DNA of 64,000 nucleotides. It comes from Hydrococcus rivularis NIES-593. Lineage in GTDB: Bacteria; Cyanobacteriota; Cyanobacteriia; Cyanobacteriales; Microcystaceae. Positions 37,101 through 45,484 of this stretch are shown here, piece by piece. The translations under genes and the position numbers were made by a program. Each line of letters starts with the position of its first letter. Within the stretch, counting starts at the first letter, position 1. The DNA lies in the NCBI RefSeq assembly GCF_001904635.1, contig NZ_MRCB01000007.1, positions 111,163 through 175,162 of the forward strand, given 5' to 3'. Under the pieces are notes generated by a model, which was not told where the DNA came from, made no database searches, and worked only from the letters and a program-made list of their open reading frames with translations.

Positions 37101-37180
37101 TCAAGGGGAATGATTCGTTGACCTTGAGGATCTTCAATAGCTAAGATGTGACGGACTTTCTCCCGCTCATTATCACTCAC
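34139..37180 (-). CDS. FHA-PAS-PAS-GAF-GGDEF-EAL c-di-GMP signalling protein
   Basis: This 1013-aa cytoplasmic protein makes and/or degrades cyclic-di-GMP. The order is FHA (about 15-115, SIGRDPRNSIVLNSKLVSRQ), two PAS domains (about 165-390, the second with YEGSVEDITERKR), and GAF (about 395-545). GGDEF follows (about 575-735, RWGGDEF near 652), then EAL (about 745-1000, MEALLRW near 778, DDFGTGHSS near 903). The allosteric I-site RxxD lies exactly five residues before the GGDEF motif (RAGDIVARW). Both catalytic motifs look intact, so it could be bifunctional. The FHA domain implies recognition of a phosphothreonine partner. The downstream gene overlaps by one base. Confidence 0.93.
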   Translation of the reverse strand: MSDNEREKVRHILAIEDPQGQRIIPLEGATYSIGRDPRNSIVLNSKLVSRQHAILLRVTAPDSQYYLFRIVDGNLNGQRSKNGLFVNGKKCLSHDLKHGDAIDFGHYVRAKYYTVSNLTDSEFAESSGADDFSDFLSSRASFYDTLIAPEPELANNSEAALVRLASFPELIPNPIVEVDLKGNVTYLNPAAILKFPTLKEMGQSHPILSGLASSLKTQKQNAFAREVRVDGEFFEESIHYIPESDLIRIFIIDITERKQAEEARRQAEERYRRIFENAVEGIFQTSLDGRYLVANPMLARIYGYDSPEELIDSMTDIGRQLYVDPLRRLELIGLMREKGEIRSFESQVYRKDGSIIWISEKVRPLYDADGEVIGYEGSVEDITERKRVEQELQKRDRLLQAVAEAARYLLAEIEYKKAIFQALAILGTAAAVDFVVIVENHPQPVTGELSMSLRYAWSRESLEPLVHQPHWQNRPYNAFGKSDWYATLASGRSINRTIQEFSPAEQSLLDLDGIQSLLVVPIFLGSEFWGWLGFADCQQERCWSVHEESTLFTMAASISGALQRQQTEQLMSHRALHDLLTDLPNRTLYNEQLSLAIPNATRQGKSLAVMFLDLDRFKNINDTLGHTVGDELLKAVAQRLKNSLRAGDIVARWGGDEFTVLLSQIEEIEDATRTAQRILQSLDEVFHLDGHDLYVTSSIGIALLNEDSYDAETLIKNADTALYYAKEQGRNQYQFYTSALSAKAPERLSLEKRLRQALEKKEFSLHYQPRVDVATGQITGMEALLRWHSPDMGAVSPGIFIPVAEESGLILPIGEWVLRTACIQNKAWQVAGLPAICVAVNLSPLQFRQPQLVETVARILQETGLEPRYLELEITETTAIQDIEFTRTVLQKLDRMGVRLAIDDFGTGHSSLSRLQLLPLHNLKIDRSFIRDLTNDKKVSHIVTAIVTLGQSLGLSIIAEGVEKEEELEFLKSINCESVQGFLFYRPLPVEGATEILANATEKNEIALREERD

Positions 37181-37359
37181 TTGCTTACCTCGTTCTCCAC
37201 AAGAACAGTACCGTTTTAATCGATTCTGACCTAGCTTAACTTAAATATTTAAATTAAATATATTTGAATTTTAAAGTAGAAAACTCAAAAGAAAGTTGGA
37301 GAGCGAGCGCCCTCCTTTGCTAAGATCGGCAACGCTATCTCAATTTTCCTATTCCTGTC

Positions 37360-38709
37360 ATGCCATCTCCTATCGTTACCCTACATGACGCGATCGCGCA
37401 GCAAGATTTATCGATCTCTCCACCGCCTTCTGGACTGTCTGTGGGCGGAAAGATCGCGGTTCCCGGCGATAAATCTATCTCCCATCGCGCCTTGATGTTA
37501 GGTGCGATCGCCTCTGGAGAAACCACTATCGAAGGACTGCTTTTGGGCGAAGATCCGCGCAGTACGGCAAGTTGTTTTCAGGCGATGGGGGCAGAAATTT
37601 CTCCATTAAATACTGAGAAAGTCATTGTCAAAGGCATCGGACTGGGAAATTTACAAGAACCCCAAGATGTTTTGAATGCCCGAAATTCGGGAACGACGAT
37701 TCGCCTGATGCTGGGATTGCTAGCTTCCCATCGAGATCGCTTTTTTACCGTAACGGGAGATAGTTCGCTGCGATCGCGTCCTATGTCCCGCGTTATCAAA
37801 CCTCTGCAACAAATGGGAGCGCAAATCTGGGGACGAAAAGACAATTCCCTGGCACCTCTGGCAGTTCGAGGACAGCAACTCAAACCCAGCCATTATCATT
37901 CTCCCATCGCTTCGGCTCAAGTCAAATCCTGCCTTCTCCTAGCAGGATTAATGACAGAAGGGAAAACTACCATCACCGAACCGTCTCTCTCCCGCGATCA
38001 CAGCGAGCGAATGTTACAAGCGTTCGGGGCACAATTGGAGATCGATCCCGAAACCCACAGCGTCACCGTCATCGGTCCCGCCACCTTGCAAGGTCAGCGA
38101 GTCATCGTACCGGGAGATATCAGTTCTGCGGCTTTTTGGTTAGTCGCTGCATCCATCGTTCCCAGTTCTGAATTGCTGATTGAAAATGTCGGCATCAATC
38201 CAACGCGCACGGGGATTTTAGAAGTCTTAGAGATGATGGGAGCCGATATTCGACTAGAAAATAAGCGAACGGTTACAGGCGAACCCGTGGCGGATTTACG
38301 AGTGCGATCGCGCCAGTTAAAGGCTTGTACGATTGAAGGCAATTTAATTCCTCGTCTCATCGACGAAATTCCGATTTTAGCGGTAGCGGCAGTCTTCGCG
38401 CGAGGAACGACGATTATTCGCGATGCGGCGGAATTAAGAGTTAAAGAAAGCGATCGCCTTGCTGCTATTGCCACACAATTGAATCGTATGGGAGCTAGAA
38501 TTACCGAACTCTCCGATGGGTTAGAAATTGCTGGCGGCACCCCTCTCAAGGGAACGGAAGTAGATAGTTATACCGATCATCGCATTGCCATGAGTCTCGC
38601 GATCGCTGCTCTCAACGCCCAAGGTACGACCACGATTCATCGTGCAGAAGCGGCGGCGATTTCTTATCCCGAATTTGTCAGTACGCTGCAAGCAGTTTGC
38701 AGGAATTGA
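37360..38709 (+). CDS. aroA: 3-phosphoshikimate 1-carboxyvinyltransferase (EPSP synthase)
   Basis: AroA joins phosphoenolpyruvate to shikimate-3-phosphate in the shikimate pathway to aromatic amino acids and quinones. The 449-aa protein has an N-terminal extension of about 25 residues. [60 protein letters not shown] and [10 protein letters not shown] follow. The RDHSERML segment resembles the CP4-like class II branch more than the E. coli class I enzyme; that is my inference from memory of both sequences. All substrate-binding Lys, Arg and Glu positions appear kept. The gene is single; the exported peroxiredoxin gene is 156 bp downstream. Confidence 0.96.
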   Translation: MPSPIVTLHDAIAQQDLSISPPPSGLSVGGKIAVPGDKSISHRALMLGAIASGETTIEGLLLGEDPRSTASCFQAMGAEISPLNTEKVIVKGIGLGNLQEPQDVLNARNSGTTIRLMLGLLASHRDRFFTVTGDSSLRSRPMSRVIKPLQQMGAQIWGRKDNSLAPLAVRGQQLKPSHYHSPIASAQVKSCLLLAGLMTEGKTTITEPSLSRDHSERMLQAFGAQLEIDPETHSVTVIGPATLQGQRVIVPGDISSAAFWLVAASIVPSSELLIENVGINPTRTGILEVLEMMGADIRLENKRTVTGEPVADLRVRSRQLKACTIEGNLIPRLIDEIPILAVAAVFARGTTIIRDAAELRVKESDRLAAIATQLNRMGARITELSDGLEIAGGTPLKGTEVDSYTDHRIAMSLAIAALNAQGTTTIHRAEAAAISYPEFVSTLQAVCRN

Positions 38710-38865
38710 CCGCAACAATTCGTCATTAAAAAAACTTCTTTCTCAAGAGATTTCTCAAAACACTCAAGGGATTATCATGCCAGAGGCTCTCTCGACTGGA
38801 TGCAACGAATCCTGGCGGCGAGTGAGACTGGAGGAGTATATTTGGAAAAAAGGTGAATCGCTATC

Positions 38866-39420
38866 ATGTCTCGACGTACTTTCTTTACGCTTATACTAGC
38901 AAGCTGTCTTGTTTTTCTCGGTTGGTATCAGTCAATTTCCAGCGCCCTGGCCTTGGGCGGTCAACAGCCTCCCCTCAACCAACTGGCTCCAGATTTTACC
39001 TTGCCTTCCAATACAGGCGATGGCAACATCTCTCTATCTGATTATCGAGGCCAATGGGTTGTCTTGTATTTCTATCCCAAAGACTTTACCCCTGGCTGTA
39101 CGCTAGAAGCCCGCCGCTTCCAAGAAGATCTGCCGAAATACCAAGCCAGAAACGTTCAAATTCTAGGAGTTAGTGCCGATGATGTCGATTCCCATAGCGA
39201 ATTCTGCGACTCAGAAGGTCTCAAATTTCCTCTGCTTGCCGATATAACGGGTGAAGTGAGTAAAGCGTATGGTTCTTGGCTGGGTTCGATGTCTGTTCGC
39301 CATACTTACTTAATCGATCCGCAAGGGATTTTGCGGGAGCGCTTTTTGGGAGTTAGACCTGCTATTCACAGTGCTGAAGTGCTAGCCCGTCTCGATGAAT
39401 TACAGGCAGCTAACTCGTGA
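38866..39420 (+). CDS. Exported PrxQ/BCP-type peroxiredoxin
   Basis: This 184-aa protein has a signal peptide (RRTFFTLILASCLVFLGWYQ, cleavage after about residue 27-30), so the enzyme works in the thylakoid lumen or periplasm. The AhpC/TSA domain has the peroxidatic Cys in YPKDFTPGCTLEARRFQED. The usual resolving Cys five residues later (CxxxxC in PrxQ) is Arg here, while another Cys occurs in SEFCDSEGL. A 1-Cys or atypical disulfide cycle is therefore likely. It reduces peroxides formed at the photosynthetic membrane (inference). It is convergent with cobH, 11 bp away. Confidence 0.9.
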   Translation: MSRRTFFTLILASCLVFLGWYQSISSALALGGQQPPLNQLAPDFTLPSNTGDGNISLSDYRGQWVVLYFYPKDFTPGCTLEARRFQEDLPKYQARNVQILGVSADDVDSHSEFCDSEGLKFPLLADITGEVSKAYGSWLGSMSVRHTYLIDPQGILRERFLGVRPAIHSAEVLARLDELQAANS

Positions 39421-39431
39421 GTGTTAAGATT

Positions 39432-40046
39432 CTATTGCCCGTAAATCTGCCAAGCTAGATCGATCAATCCATTGACAATGGCTACCGCCACCACGGAACT
39501 CCCTTTGCGACCGTCAACGCTGATGTAGGGAATTGAAGACGCTTTTAATTGGGCTTTTGCTTCGTCTACGCCAATAAAGCCCGATGGCGTGCCGATCGCC
39601 AAAGCAGGTTTAATCGCATTTTGCTTGACTAATTCGACTAAACCTGCTAAGGCAGTTTGAGATTGTCCGATAACGAAAATCGCTTCTGGATAGCGTCTGG
39701 CTAAGGTTTCCATCCCCCAGGCTGCCTGTGTCTTTTCTTTTTGAGGTCGAGTACTGGTTTCCATACTGCAATAGACTGGATTGGCAAAGGTTTTTTGCAA
39801 GTTTGTCAAGATCCCGACCTGCACCATTGGTACGTCAACGATTATAGTGGTGCGGGCAGCTAAAGCAGCAGCTCCTGCCTGAAGTGCCTTCTCAGAAAAT
39901 CGAATCAAAGACTTATATTCAAAATCAGCCGTTGCGTAAATAACGCGACGCACTATTTCATATTCGGCAGGAGCTAATTCTGTATCGCCGATTTCGCTAT
40001 CGACGATCGCCAGACTTTGCGCGTCTGTTACGTGCCATTCCATCAT
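39432..40046 (-). CDS. cobH: Precorrin-8X methylmutase
   Basis: This 204-aa enzyme of cobalamin (B12) corrin-ring synthesis (CobH/CbiC) moves a methyl group from C-11 to C-12. AEYEIVRRVIYATADFEY is followed by LQAGAAALAARTTIIVDVPM and the phosphate-like loop LAIGTPSGFIGVDEAK. The position usually occupied by the catalytic His (RVIHATADF) reads Tyr37 here. That may be a lineage trait or a change in mechanism. The rest, including ISVDGRKGSSVVAVAIVNGL, fits the family well. No other cob/cbi gene is adjacent. The psb32 gene lies upstream on the same strand. Confidence 0.92.
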   Translation of the reverse strand: MMEWHVTDAQSLAIVDSEIGDTELAPAEYEIVRRVIYATADFEYKSLIRFSEKALQAGAAALAARTTIIVDVPMVQVGILTNLQKTFANPVYCSMETSTRPQKEKTQAAWGMETLARRYPEAIFVIGQSQTALAGLVELVKQNAIKPALAIGTPSGFIGVDEAKAQLKASSIPYISVDGRKGSSVVAVAIVNGLIDLAWQIYGQ

Positions 40047-40153
40047 GAATTATCGGTTATCTGCTATTCGTTATCGGTAGGGGCGATTGGCGAATCGCCC
40101 GTACAGTTATCTTAATGGCTAAGCGATCGCCGCTCGCCGTTCATTTTGATTCC

Positions 40154-40960
40154 TTAAGTTTTTGAAGCAGTTGGTTGATTGACTAGCGGCGAGAGATAGG
40201 CAACCAATCCTCCGAGCGCAAAACCGATGACGTTGCGAAATAGCGGCAACCAATCCGAAGTCCGGCTGACTACCGGTCCAATGCCAAAGGAAATAAATAA
40301 AATCCCCCACAGCGGCGACATAATCAAAACCCATTGCCAAGCAAATTTTTGTCCTTCTTTGCGGGGAATTGCTGCCAGTCCGCAAACGATCCCGCCTGCG
40401 ATTGAAGTAGCGAGCGTGAGGATCCACTGTTCCCTCGGCAGCCCGGGAACGACGCGACAGCCTCCTCTAAGCAAACAATTTTCAACGGTTTCTAAGGATT
40501 GGGCGATCGCGTTATTTTCGCCATTGTCTCGCACGAAGTACATATTCCCGAAGCGAGCTTGTAATTCGATCCAGAAGGTACGGGGCAGGAGTTCGTAGAC
40601 GGCATCGCCGATGCTGAAAGCGAGCAGATTTCCTCCCCGCCCGTCGGCGACTAGAAGGATGCTTTTATCGTCCAGCCCCCAGAAATTAATTACCGCTCTT
40701 CCGGGAGAGCGATCGTACTGAGTCAGTACCCTGAGTTTCCAGCCAGTCTGCGCCTCAAACTCATTGATATGTTTAATCAAAGATTCTTCCTGAAGTTTGG
40801 GAAGGTAATTGGCAAGATCGACCACGGGAGTAACCGTATCGGGCAATAGCTCTGGATTGTTGACCGCACGCGCTGGGGCTGGGGCAACGACCCAAGTCAA
40901 TAAGGTTAAACAACAGGCGACTATAACGATTGAGAGCCGCTGAATCCAAGAATTTTGCAT
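40154..40960 (-). CDS. psb32: TPM-domain protein Psb32
   Basis: This 268-aa thylakoid protein has a signal peptide (about 1-32, ending APARA) and a lumenal TPM domain (about 38-185, LPDTVTPVVDLANYLPK, INEFEAQTGWKLRVLTQYD). Two to three membrane spans near the C terminus (WILTLATSIAGGIVCGLAAI, WVLIMSPLWGILFISFGIG, VIGFALGGLVAYL) complete it. This architecture is that of Psb32, which protects photosystem II from photodamage and speeds its repair in Synechocystis. It lies upstream of cobH on the same strand but the spacing (107 bp) does not force cotranscription. Confidence 0.88.
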   Translation of the reverse strand: MQNSWIQRLSIVIVACCLTLLTWVVAPAPARAVNNPELLPDTVTPVVDLANYLPKLQEESLIKHINEFEAQTGWKLRVLTQYDRSPGRAVINFWGLDDKSILLVADGRGGNLLAFSIGDAVYELLPRTFWIELQARFGNMYFVRDNGENNAIAQSLETVENCLLRGGCRVVPGLPREQWILTLATSIAGGIVCGLAAIPRKEGQKFAWQWVLIMSPLWGILFISFGIGPVVSRTSDWLPLFRNVIGFALGGLVAYLSPLVNQPTASKT

Positions 40961-41073
40961 GGCAATTTTGACTAAAGACTTTAAATTAAACTCTGAGTTT
41001 CTTTACACTTGTTTACTTTATTTTAAGATTACTGATATTGAGTTAGAAGTCAAACCATCGAAGCCAGCAATAT

Positions 41074-41547
41074 TTACTCTGTGTCTTGTGCCTCTGGCTC
41101 GGAGCGCGAGCGATCGCGAACCTCAAACGGCTCTTGCCCAGAGGGGTTCAAGCGATCGCTCGAACGATTTTTCCGACGTTCGGGATAGCCATTCCAAGTT
41201 TGCCAAGCTGCTTTTACGCCAGCGACGACGCTATGAGTCCCTATTTGGACTTTACTAATCTGCTTTCTGGCACTGCTAAGGCTGAGATCGACTTGCTTGA
41301 CAACGCCGGAGGCGCTTTTAACGCCATCATTGATATCGTCCGTCAGCTCGCTAATTTCTAATCCCGTCAAACGAATGGCTTCGAGCGTCGGTGGAAATTC
41401 TCGTCTGAGAGTATCGAAGAGTTTTTCCGCACTGCGAGCTGCCCGTGCGAGTTCTTGCAAAGCAGGGAGGGCAGCAATCAATACAGCCGTCAAACTGACG
41501 GCTACCAGTAAAATGGAAAGTCCAAGCCAAAATATAGGATCGCTCAC
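41074..41547 (-). CDS. DUF948-type membrane protein
   Basis: This 157-aa protein has one N-terminal membrane span (LGLSILLVAVSLTAVLIAAL, about 6-26). A helical, coiled-coil-like region follows (ELARAARSAEKLFDTLRREFPPTLEAIRLTGLEISELTDDI). The C-terminal tail is charged and disordered (ERRKNRSSDRLN). This is the usual form of DUF948/YtxG-like proteins, which are stress-related in other bacteria. It lies 11 bp downstream of the YtxH-like gene on the same strand, a common pair. Function unknown. Confidence 0.82.
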   Translation of the reverse strand: MSDPIFWLGLSILLVAVSLTAVLIAALPALQELARAARSAEKLFDTLRREFPPTLEAIRLTGLEISELTDDINDGVKSASGVVKQVDLSLSSARKQISKVQIGTHSVVAGVKAAWQTWNGYPERRKNRSSDRLNPSGQEPFEVRDRSRSEPEAQDTE

Positions 41548-41558
41548 GCTTTAGTAGC

Positions 41559-41906
41559 CTACAAATGATGATTTTCTGAGGAATTCGTATCGACGGTAAC
41601 TTGGCGAGGTTGTTGGCGTTCTTGCGCTTCTATCTGGCTGGCTTCAATCCCAGCCGCGATCGCTTCTTTAAGACGATCGAGCGTCTCATTCCAGTTTCGC
41701 ATAGCCGACTCCGATAAGCGATCGGCTTGGAGTTGTACGCTCGTAGATAGATCTTCTGCTAACTCTGGCAGAGCATCAGCCGATTTCTTTAAAATTCGTC
41801 GCGTTTCTTTGCCAGAACGCGGGGCGATTAACAGTCCCGCTATCGTACCAATCGCACCACCCACTAGCATTCCTGCCAGAAATGCTCCTCCGTTACCTTT
41901 TTTCAT
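41559..41906 (-). CDS. YtxH-like small membrane protein
   Basis: This 115-aa protein has a Gly-rich single span (GAFLAGMLVGGAIGTIAGLLIAPRSGKETRR), the YtxH hallmark. A helical C terminus (LQADRLSESAMRNWNETLDRLKEAIAAG) follows. It is coupled to the DUF948 protein downstream. In other bacteria YtxG/YtxH belong to the general stress response; no such regulation is visible here. The start at ATG 41906 is preceded on the minus strand by GAGGCGAGAAA. Confidence 0.85.
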   Translation of the reverse strand: MKKGNGGAFLAGMLVGGAIGTIAGLLIAPRSGKETRRILKKSADALPELAEDLSTSVQLQADRLSESAMRNWNETLDRLKEAIAAGIEASQIEAQERQQPRQVTVDTNSSENHHL

Positions 41907-42453
41907 TTTCTCGCCTCTATGCTTAACACCAATTTTATGCAGATTTTCGCACTAAGATGAGCTTTTACTGAGAATTAGTTTTCCTTTCTAGAAATAACGC
42001 TCTCTCCATTCCCCAGCCAGCCCCATTTCCTATCCCCCATCTTCCTCAATTTTTTTGTCTGGCAACGCTTTACAGTCGCTCGCGATCCTATGGTCATTTA
42101 AAGATTCGCTATCAACCAAAGCCATTATTTTTTAATAGTTATTATAGCGCTTGTAAAAAGGCAACTTAAATGCACAAAATATACTTCGTTTAAAATTTTC
42201 AATTTTTTCTAAAAACTGCAAGATCGATCGAGAATAACTAAAATCAATTGCAATTATCACTAAAAGTTTTGATTTAAATCAAAGAGTCTTTTGGAGATCT
42301 TAAAAAACTCATACTGATTTACTAGAATTTTTAAGACTTTTTTGGTTTTCAAGATTTAGTCAAGTCTATTGATGAATAGCGAAGGGGCTAGGGAAGGATC
42401 TCCCGCACTACAATTTTTATGAATCAACTAAGATTGTGGGAGATAGTTTTGTT
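41907..42453. other. AT-rich spacer between ytxH-like gene and purH
   Basis: No coding frame is visible in 547 bp. The stretch is very AT-rich (about 42110-42370) and must contain divergent promoters. The right end holds an inverted repeat that covers the purH ribosome binding site (42398-42444, listed separately). No known riboswitch consensus was recognised. Confidence 0.5.
42398..42444 (+). promoter_or_regulatory. Inverted repeat that could hide the purH ribosome binding site
   Basis: ATCTCC (42398-42403) pairs with GGAGAT (42439-42444) and CAC (42406-42408) with GTG (42436-42438), leaving a CG bulge and a 27-nt AT-rich loop. The right arm includes the only Shine-Dalgarno-like stretch (GGGAGA) before the purH ATG at 42454. 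Folding would lower translation. This is inference from pairing alone. Confidence 0.4.
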
Positions 42454-44004
42454 ATGGCACGTTTAGCGCTGCTAAGTGTATCTGATAAGACGGGGCTGAT
42501 CGATCTGGCTCGTCAACTGGTAGAAGAGTTTAGATTTGAGTTAATTAGCAGTGGAGGAACTGCCAATGCCTTAAAAGCAGCGGGATTGCCCGTTACCAAA
42601 GTGAGTGACTACACGGGATCTCCAGAGATTTTGGGAGGAAGAGTCAAAACCCTTCATCCTCGCATCCATGGGGGAATTTTAGGGCGGCGAGATGTTCCCG
42701 GTGATGTGGTAGATATGGAAGCGAACCAAATCCGTCCTTTAGATTTGGTGATAGTAAATCTCTATCCTTTCGAGCAGACAATTTCCAAGCCCGATGTAAC
42801 CGAGCAACAAGCGATCGAGCAGATTGATATCGGAGGTCCAGCAATGTTACGTGCGGCGGCGAAAAACTTCGCCCATGTGACAGTTTTGTCAAATCCTAAA
42901 CATTACGATCTCTATCTTCAGGAATTACGCCAAAATAATGGAGATACTTCTCTAGCGTTTCGTCGAAAAATGGCAGAGGAAACCTTTGCGCTGACTAATG
43001 CTTATGATGGCGCGATCGCATCTTACTTGGCCAGTCTCGCCGCCAAAGCAGAAAGTCCCCTTCCAACTCGTTTCAGCCTTACTGGAGAAGAATTACAATC
43101 CCTCCGCTACGGAGAAAATCCCCATCAAAGCGCCAGTTGGTATAAAACCGGAACGCAACCGTCAGGATGGGCGGCTGCAACAAAACTGCAAGGAAAAGAA
43201 CTCAGCTACAATAATCTGGTAGATTTAGAAGCCGCACGGCGCATTATCGTCGAATTCGACCCTAAAGAACCCGCTGCCGCTATTCTCAAGCACACCAATC
43301 CCTGCGGCGTGGCTGTCGGAACGACGCTAGCCGAAGCCTATCAAAAAGCTTTCAATGCCGACTCTACCTCAGCTTTTGGAGGGATTGTCGCACTCAATCA
43401 ACCCATCGACGCTGCAACAGCGAAAGCACTGACCAAAACATTTTTAGAATGTATAGTAGCACCGGGATGCGAGTCAGAAGCCCAAGAAATTCTAGCCACA
43501 AAATCCAATCTGAGGGTGTTAATTCTGCCAGATTTAAAAAGCGGTCCCAAGCACACGGCAAAAGTCATCGCGGGAGGGATTTTAGTCCAAGCGTCCGATG
43601 ATGTTATCGATAGTCCCGATAGTTGGCAAATCGTCACCCAAAAGCAACCCACCCCAGAACAAATGGCGGAATTGCTGTTTGCTTGGAAAGTCGCCAAGCA
43701 CGTTAAATCCAATGCTATTGTTGTAACCAAAAATCGCGCGACCTTGGGAGTCGGAGCCGGACAGATGAATCGCGTCGGTTCGGTTAAAATTGCCCTCGAA
43801 CAAGCGGGAGAGAAAGCTAAAGGCGGATTTCTAGCTAGCGATGGATTCTTTCCCTTTGATGATTCAGTGCGGACGGCTGCCACAGCCGGAATTGTAGCCA
43901 TCGTTCAACCGGGAGGTTCTTTGAGGGATAAAGATTCTATTAAGGCTGCTAACGAGTTAGGGCTAGTGATGGTGTTGACTGGCATCCGTCATTTCTTGCA
44001 TTGA
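42454..44004 (+). CDS. purH: Bifunctional AICAR transformylase/IMP cyclohydrolase
   Basis: PurH performs the last two steps of IMP synthesis. The N-terminal MGS-like IMP cyclohydrolase part (about 1-195) has SVSDKTGLIDLAR, SSGGTANALK and VKTLHPRIHGGILGRRD. The C-terminal AICAR transformylase part has ELSYNNLVDLEAA, ILKHTNPCGVAVG and FAWKVAKHVKSNAIV. The total of 516 aa is normal. I start at ATG 42454 (MARLALLSVSDKTGL), the usual family start; the frame is open six codons upstream at GTG 42436. The gene is single. Confidence 0.97.
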   Translation: MARLALLSVSDKTGLIDLARQLVEEFRFELISSGGTANALKAAGLPVTKVSDYTGSPEILGGRVKTLHPRIHGGILGRRDVPGDVVDMEANQIRPLDLVIVNLYPFEQTISKPDVTEQQAIEQIDIGGPAMLRAAAKNFAHVTVLSNPKHYDLYLQELRQNNGDTSLAFRRKMAEETFALTNAYDGAIASYLASLAAKAESPLPTRFSLTGEELQSLRYGENPHQSASWYKTGTQPSGWAAATKLQGKELSYNNLVDLEAARRIIVEFDPKEPAAAILKHTNPCGVAVGTTLAEAYQKAFNADSTSAFGGIVALNQPIDAATAKALTKTFLECIVAPGCESEAQEILATKSNLRVLILPDLKSGPKHTAKVIAGGILVQASDDVIDSPDSWQIVTQKQPTPEQMAELLFAWKVAKHVKSNAIVVTKNRATLGVGAGQMNRVGSVKIALEQAGEKAKGGFLASDGFFPFDDSVRTAATAGIVAIVQPGGSLRDKDSIKAANELGLVMVLTGIRHFLH

Positions 44005-44037
44005 TGTTGTTGGAAAATCGGGAGTCGTATAGACAAT

Positions 44038-44058
44038 ATCCGCCGTGCGATGGCGGAT
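44038..44058 (+). terminator. Hairpin after purH, possible terminator
   Basis: ATCCGCC (44038-44044) pairs with GGCGGAT (44052-44058), with a 7-nt loop, 34 bp after the purH stop. Only TTTAGTT follows, so termination would be weak. A second small hairpin (CCGAC 44179-44183 with GTCGG 44189-44193) lies further on, in the rpsU leader. Confidence 0.4.
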
Positions 44059-44324
44059 TTAGTTCGATGGAATGTCTGTATGAGAATAGGAAAAACCTCT
44101 CTCCCTCAATTTCTCAGAGATTAATCGTCTCGTGTTAAGATTGCAGAGGAGAAGAAAAATCAGTATTAAAAAAGAAAGCCGACTGGAGGTCGGGGGTATC
44201 CTATCCTCGACTATTTTTGACGCTTTATGACAATAGCTCGATCGAAACCTTCTCCCAATCGTCAAACAAACAAACATCACCCGCGTTTTTTACTGACAAG
44301 TCTAATGTTTTAGGAGGAAACTGA

Positions 44325-44501
44325 ATGACCCAGGTGGTTGTAGGACAAAACGAAAATATTGAATCAGCCTTGCGCCGCTTTAAGCGTCAAGTCTCTAAAG
44401 CGGGAATTTTTGCAGATATTAAGCGTCGTCGCCACTTCGAGACTCCCATTGAAAAGAAAAAGCGGAAAGCTGTAGCCCGTCGCAAAAAGCGTTTTCGTTA
44501 A
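44325..44501 (+). CDS. rpsU: 30S ribosomal protein S21
   Basis: This 58-aa very basic protein ([20 protein letters not shown], then [13 protein letters not shown] and [15 protein letters not shown]) has the typical S21 sequence and length. S21 sits near the 3' end of 16S rRNA on the 30S platform and aids initiation by Shine-Dalgarno pairing. The ribosome binding site AGGAGG (44312-44317) is excellent, 7 bases before ATG 44325. A small hairpin at 44179-44193 lies in the leader. In some cyanobacteria rpsU follows an RNA-binding-protein gene; here its neighbour is purH. Confidence 0.96.
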   Translation: MTQVVVGQNENIESALRRFKRQVSKAGIFADIKRRRHFETPIEKKKRKAVARRKKRFR

Positions 44502-44564
44502 TTAAATAAATGGTTAAATCGGTAATGGGAGAGATTTGATAACTTAGCAATAACCCATTACCCT

Positions 44565-45434
44565 TTACTTGCCAGAAAGAATTTGTTGAAGCATTCGATT
44601 GGCTTGGGAACCATATCCTCCACCAAAAAGATTGAAGTGATTGAGGATGTGGTAAAGATTGTAGAGGGTTTTGCGTTGTTGATAGCCCTCCTCTAAAGGA
44701 AAAACTTCATTGTAGCCGCGATAAAAAGCGGCTGGAAAACCGCCGAAGAGTTCGGTCATGGCAATATCTACTTCGCGATCGCCATAATAAGTAGCAGGAT
44801 CTAGAATAACGGGTTCTCCCGCACTCGTTACAGCCGCATTCCCCGACCATAAGTCGCCGTGTACCAAAGACGGTTTGGGAGTTCTATCGGCTAGATGCTC
44901 TCTGACGACTTCTACCACTTGAAAATAATCCGGAAGACTCCCGCCTCGACGCTTGGCGAGTTGTAACTGGTAGCCAATGCGGTGTTCGGCAAAAAAATCT
45001 GCCCAGTTTTCCGTCCAAGTATTGATTTGTGGCGTCGATCCAATCGTATTATTGCGCTCCCAACCAAACTTAGCAGAACCGCCCGCTTGATGCATAGCAG
45101 CCAGTTGGCGACCCATCTGTTCCCAAGCGCGAGTCGTTGGGCTTCCAAATTCAAGCCATTCCATCACCAGATAGCTAGAACGATCTATCACTCCCCAACA
45201 AATCGGCACGGGAACGCGAATCGTATGAGTTGAGAGCATTTGTTTCAATCCCAGGGCTTCTGCTTCAAACATATCGACCTGGGAGGCTTGATTGAGTTTG
45301 ACGAAGTATGTCGATCCATTCCCTATCAGTGCATAACCTTGATTGATGCAGCCACCGCTGACAGAACGGCGCTCCTTAACCTGAAACTTTTCTCCAGTAA
45401 CTTGAGAAATGCGATCGGCAATCTGATTCCACAT
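44565..45434 (-). CDS. Fructosamine kinase family protein
   Basis: This 289-aa protein has an aminoglycoside-phosphotransferase-like kinase fold. The N lobe includes GGCINQGYALIGNGSTYFVKLNQ and FEAEALGLKQM. The catalytic loop is LVHGDLWSGNAAVTSAGEP and the Mg-binding segment is LDPATYYGDREVDIAM. This is the fructosamine-3-kinase/YniA pattern. The enzyme phosphorylates sugar adducts on protein lysines (ribulosamine, fructosamine), which then come off. Catalytic residues are present. The gene runs opposite to rpsU and ends 64 bp from it. Confidence 0.93.
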   Translation of the reverse strand: MWNQIADRISQVTGEKFQVKERRSVSGGCINQGYALIGNGSTYFVKLNQASQVDMFEAEALGLKQMLSTHTIRVPVPICWGVIDRSSYLVMEWLEFGSPTTRAWEQMGRQLAAMHQAGGSAKFGWERNNTIGSTPQINTWTENWADFFAEHRIGYQLQLAKRRGGSLPDYFQVVEVVREHLADRTPKPSLVHGDLWSGNAAVTSAGEPVILDPATYYGDREVDIAMTELFGGFPAAFYRGYNEVFPLEEGYQQRKTLYNLYHILNHFNLFGGGYGSQANRMLQQILSGK

Positions 45435-45484
45435 TATTACAAGGCAAAAGGTAAAAGTTAAAAGACAAATTTATTTTTTTCTTC

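Noticed and set aside
38710..38899. Small gene before the exported peroxiredoxin
   Set aside because: The short open frame overlaps the neighbours, has no binding site and no recognisable composition.
44161..44200. Known ribosomal protein leader or riboswitch before rpsU
   Set aside because: Only one small hairpin (44179-44193) is visible; no known motif could be matched.
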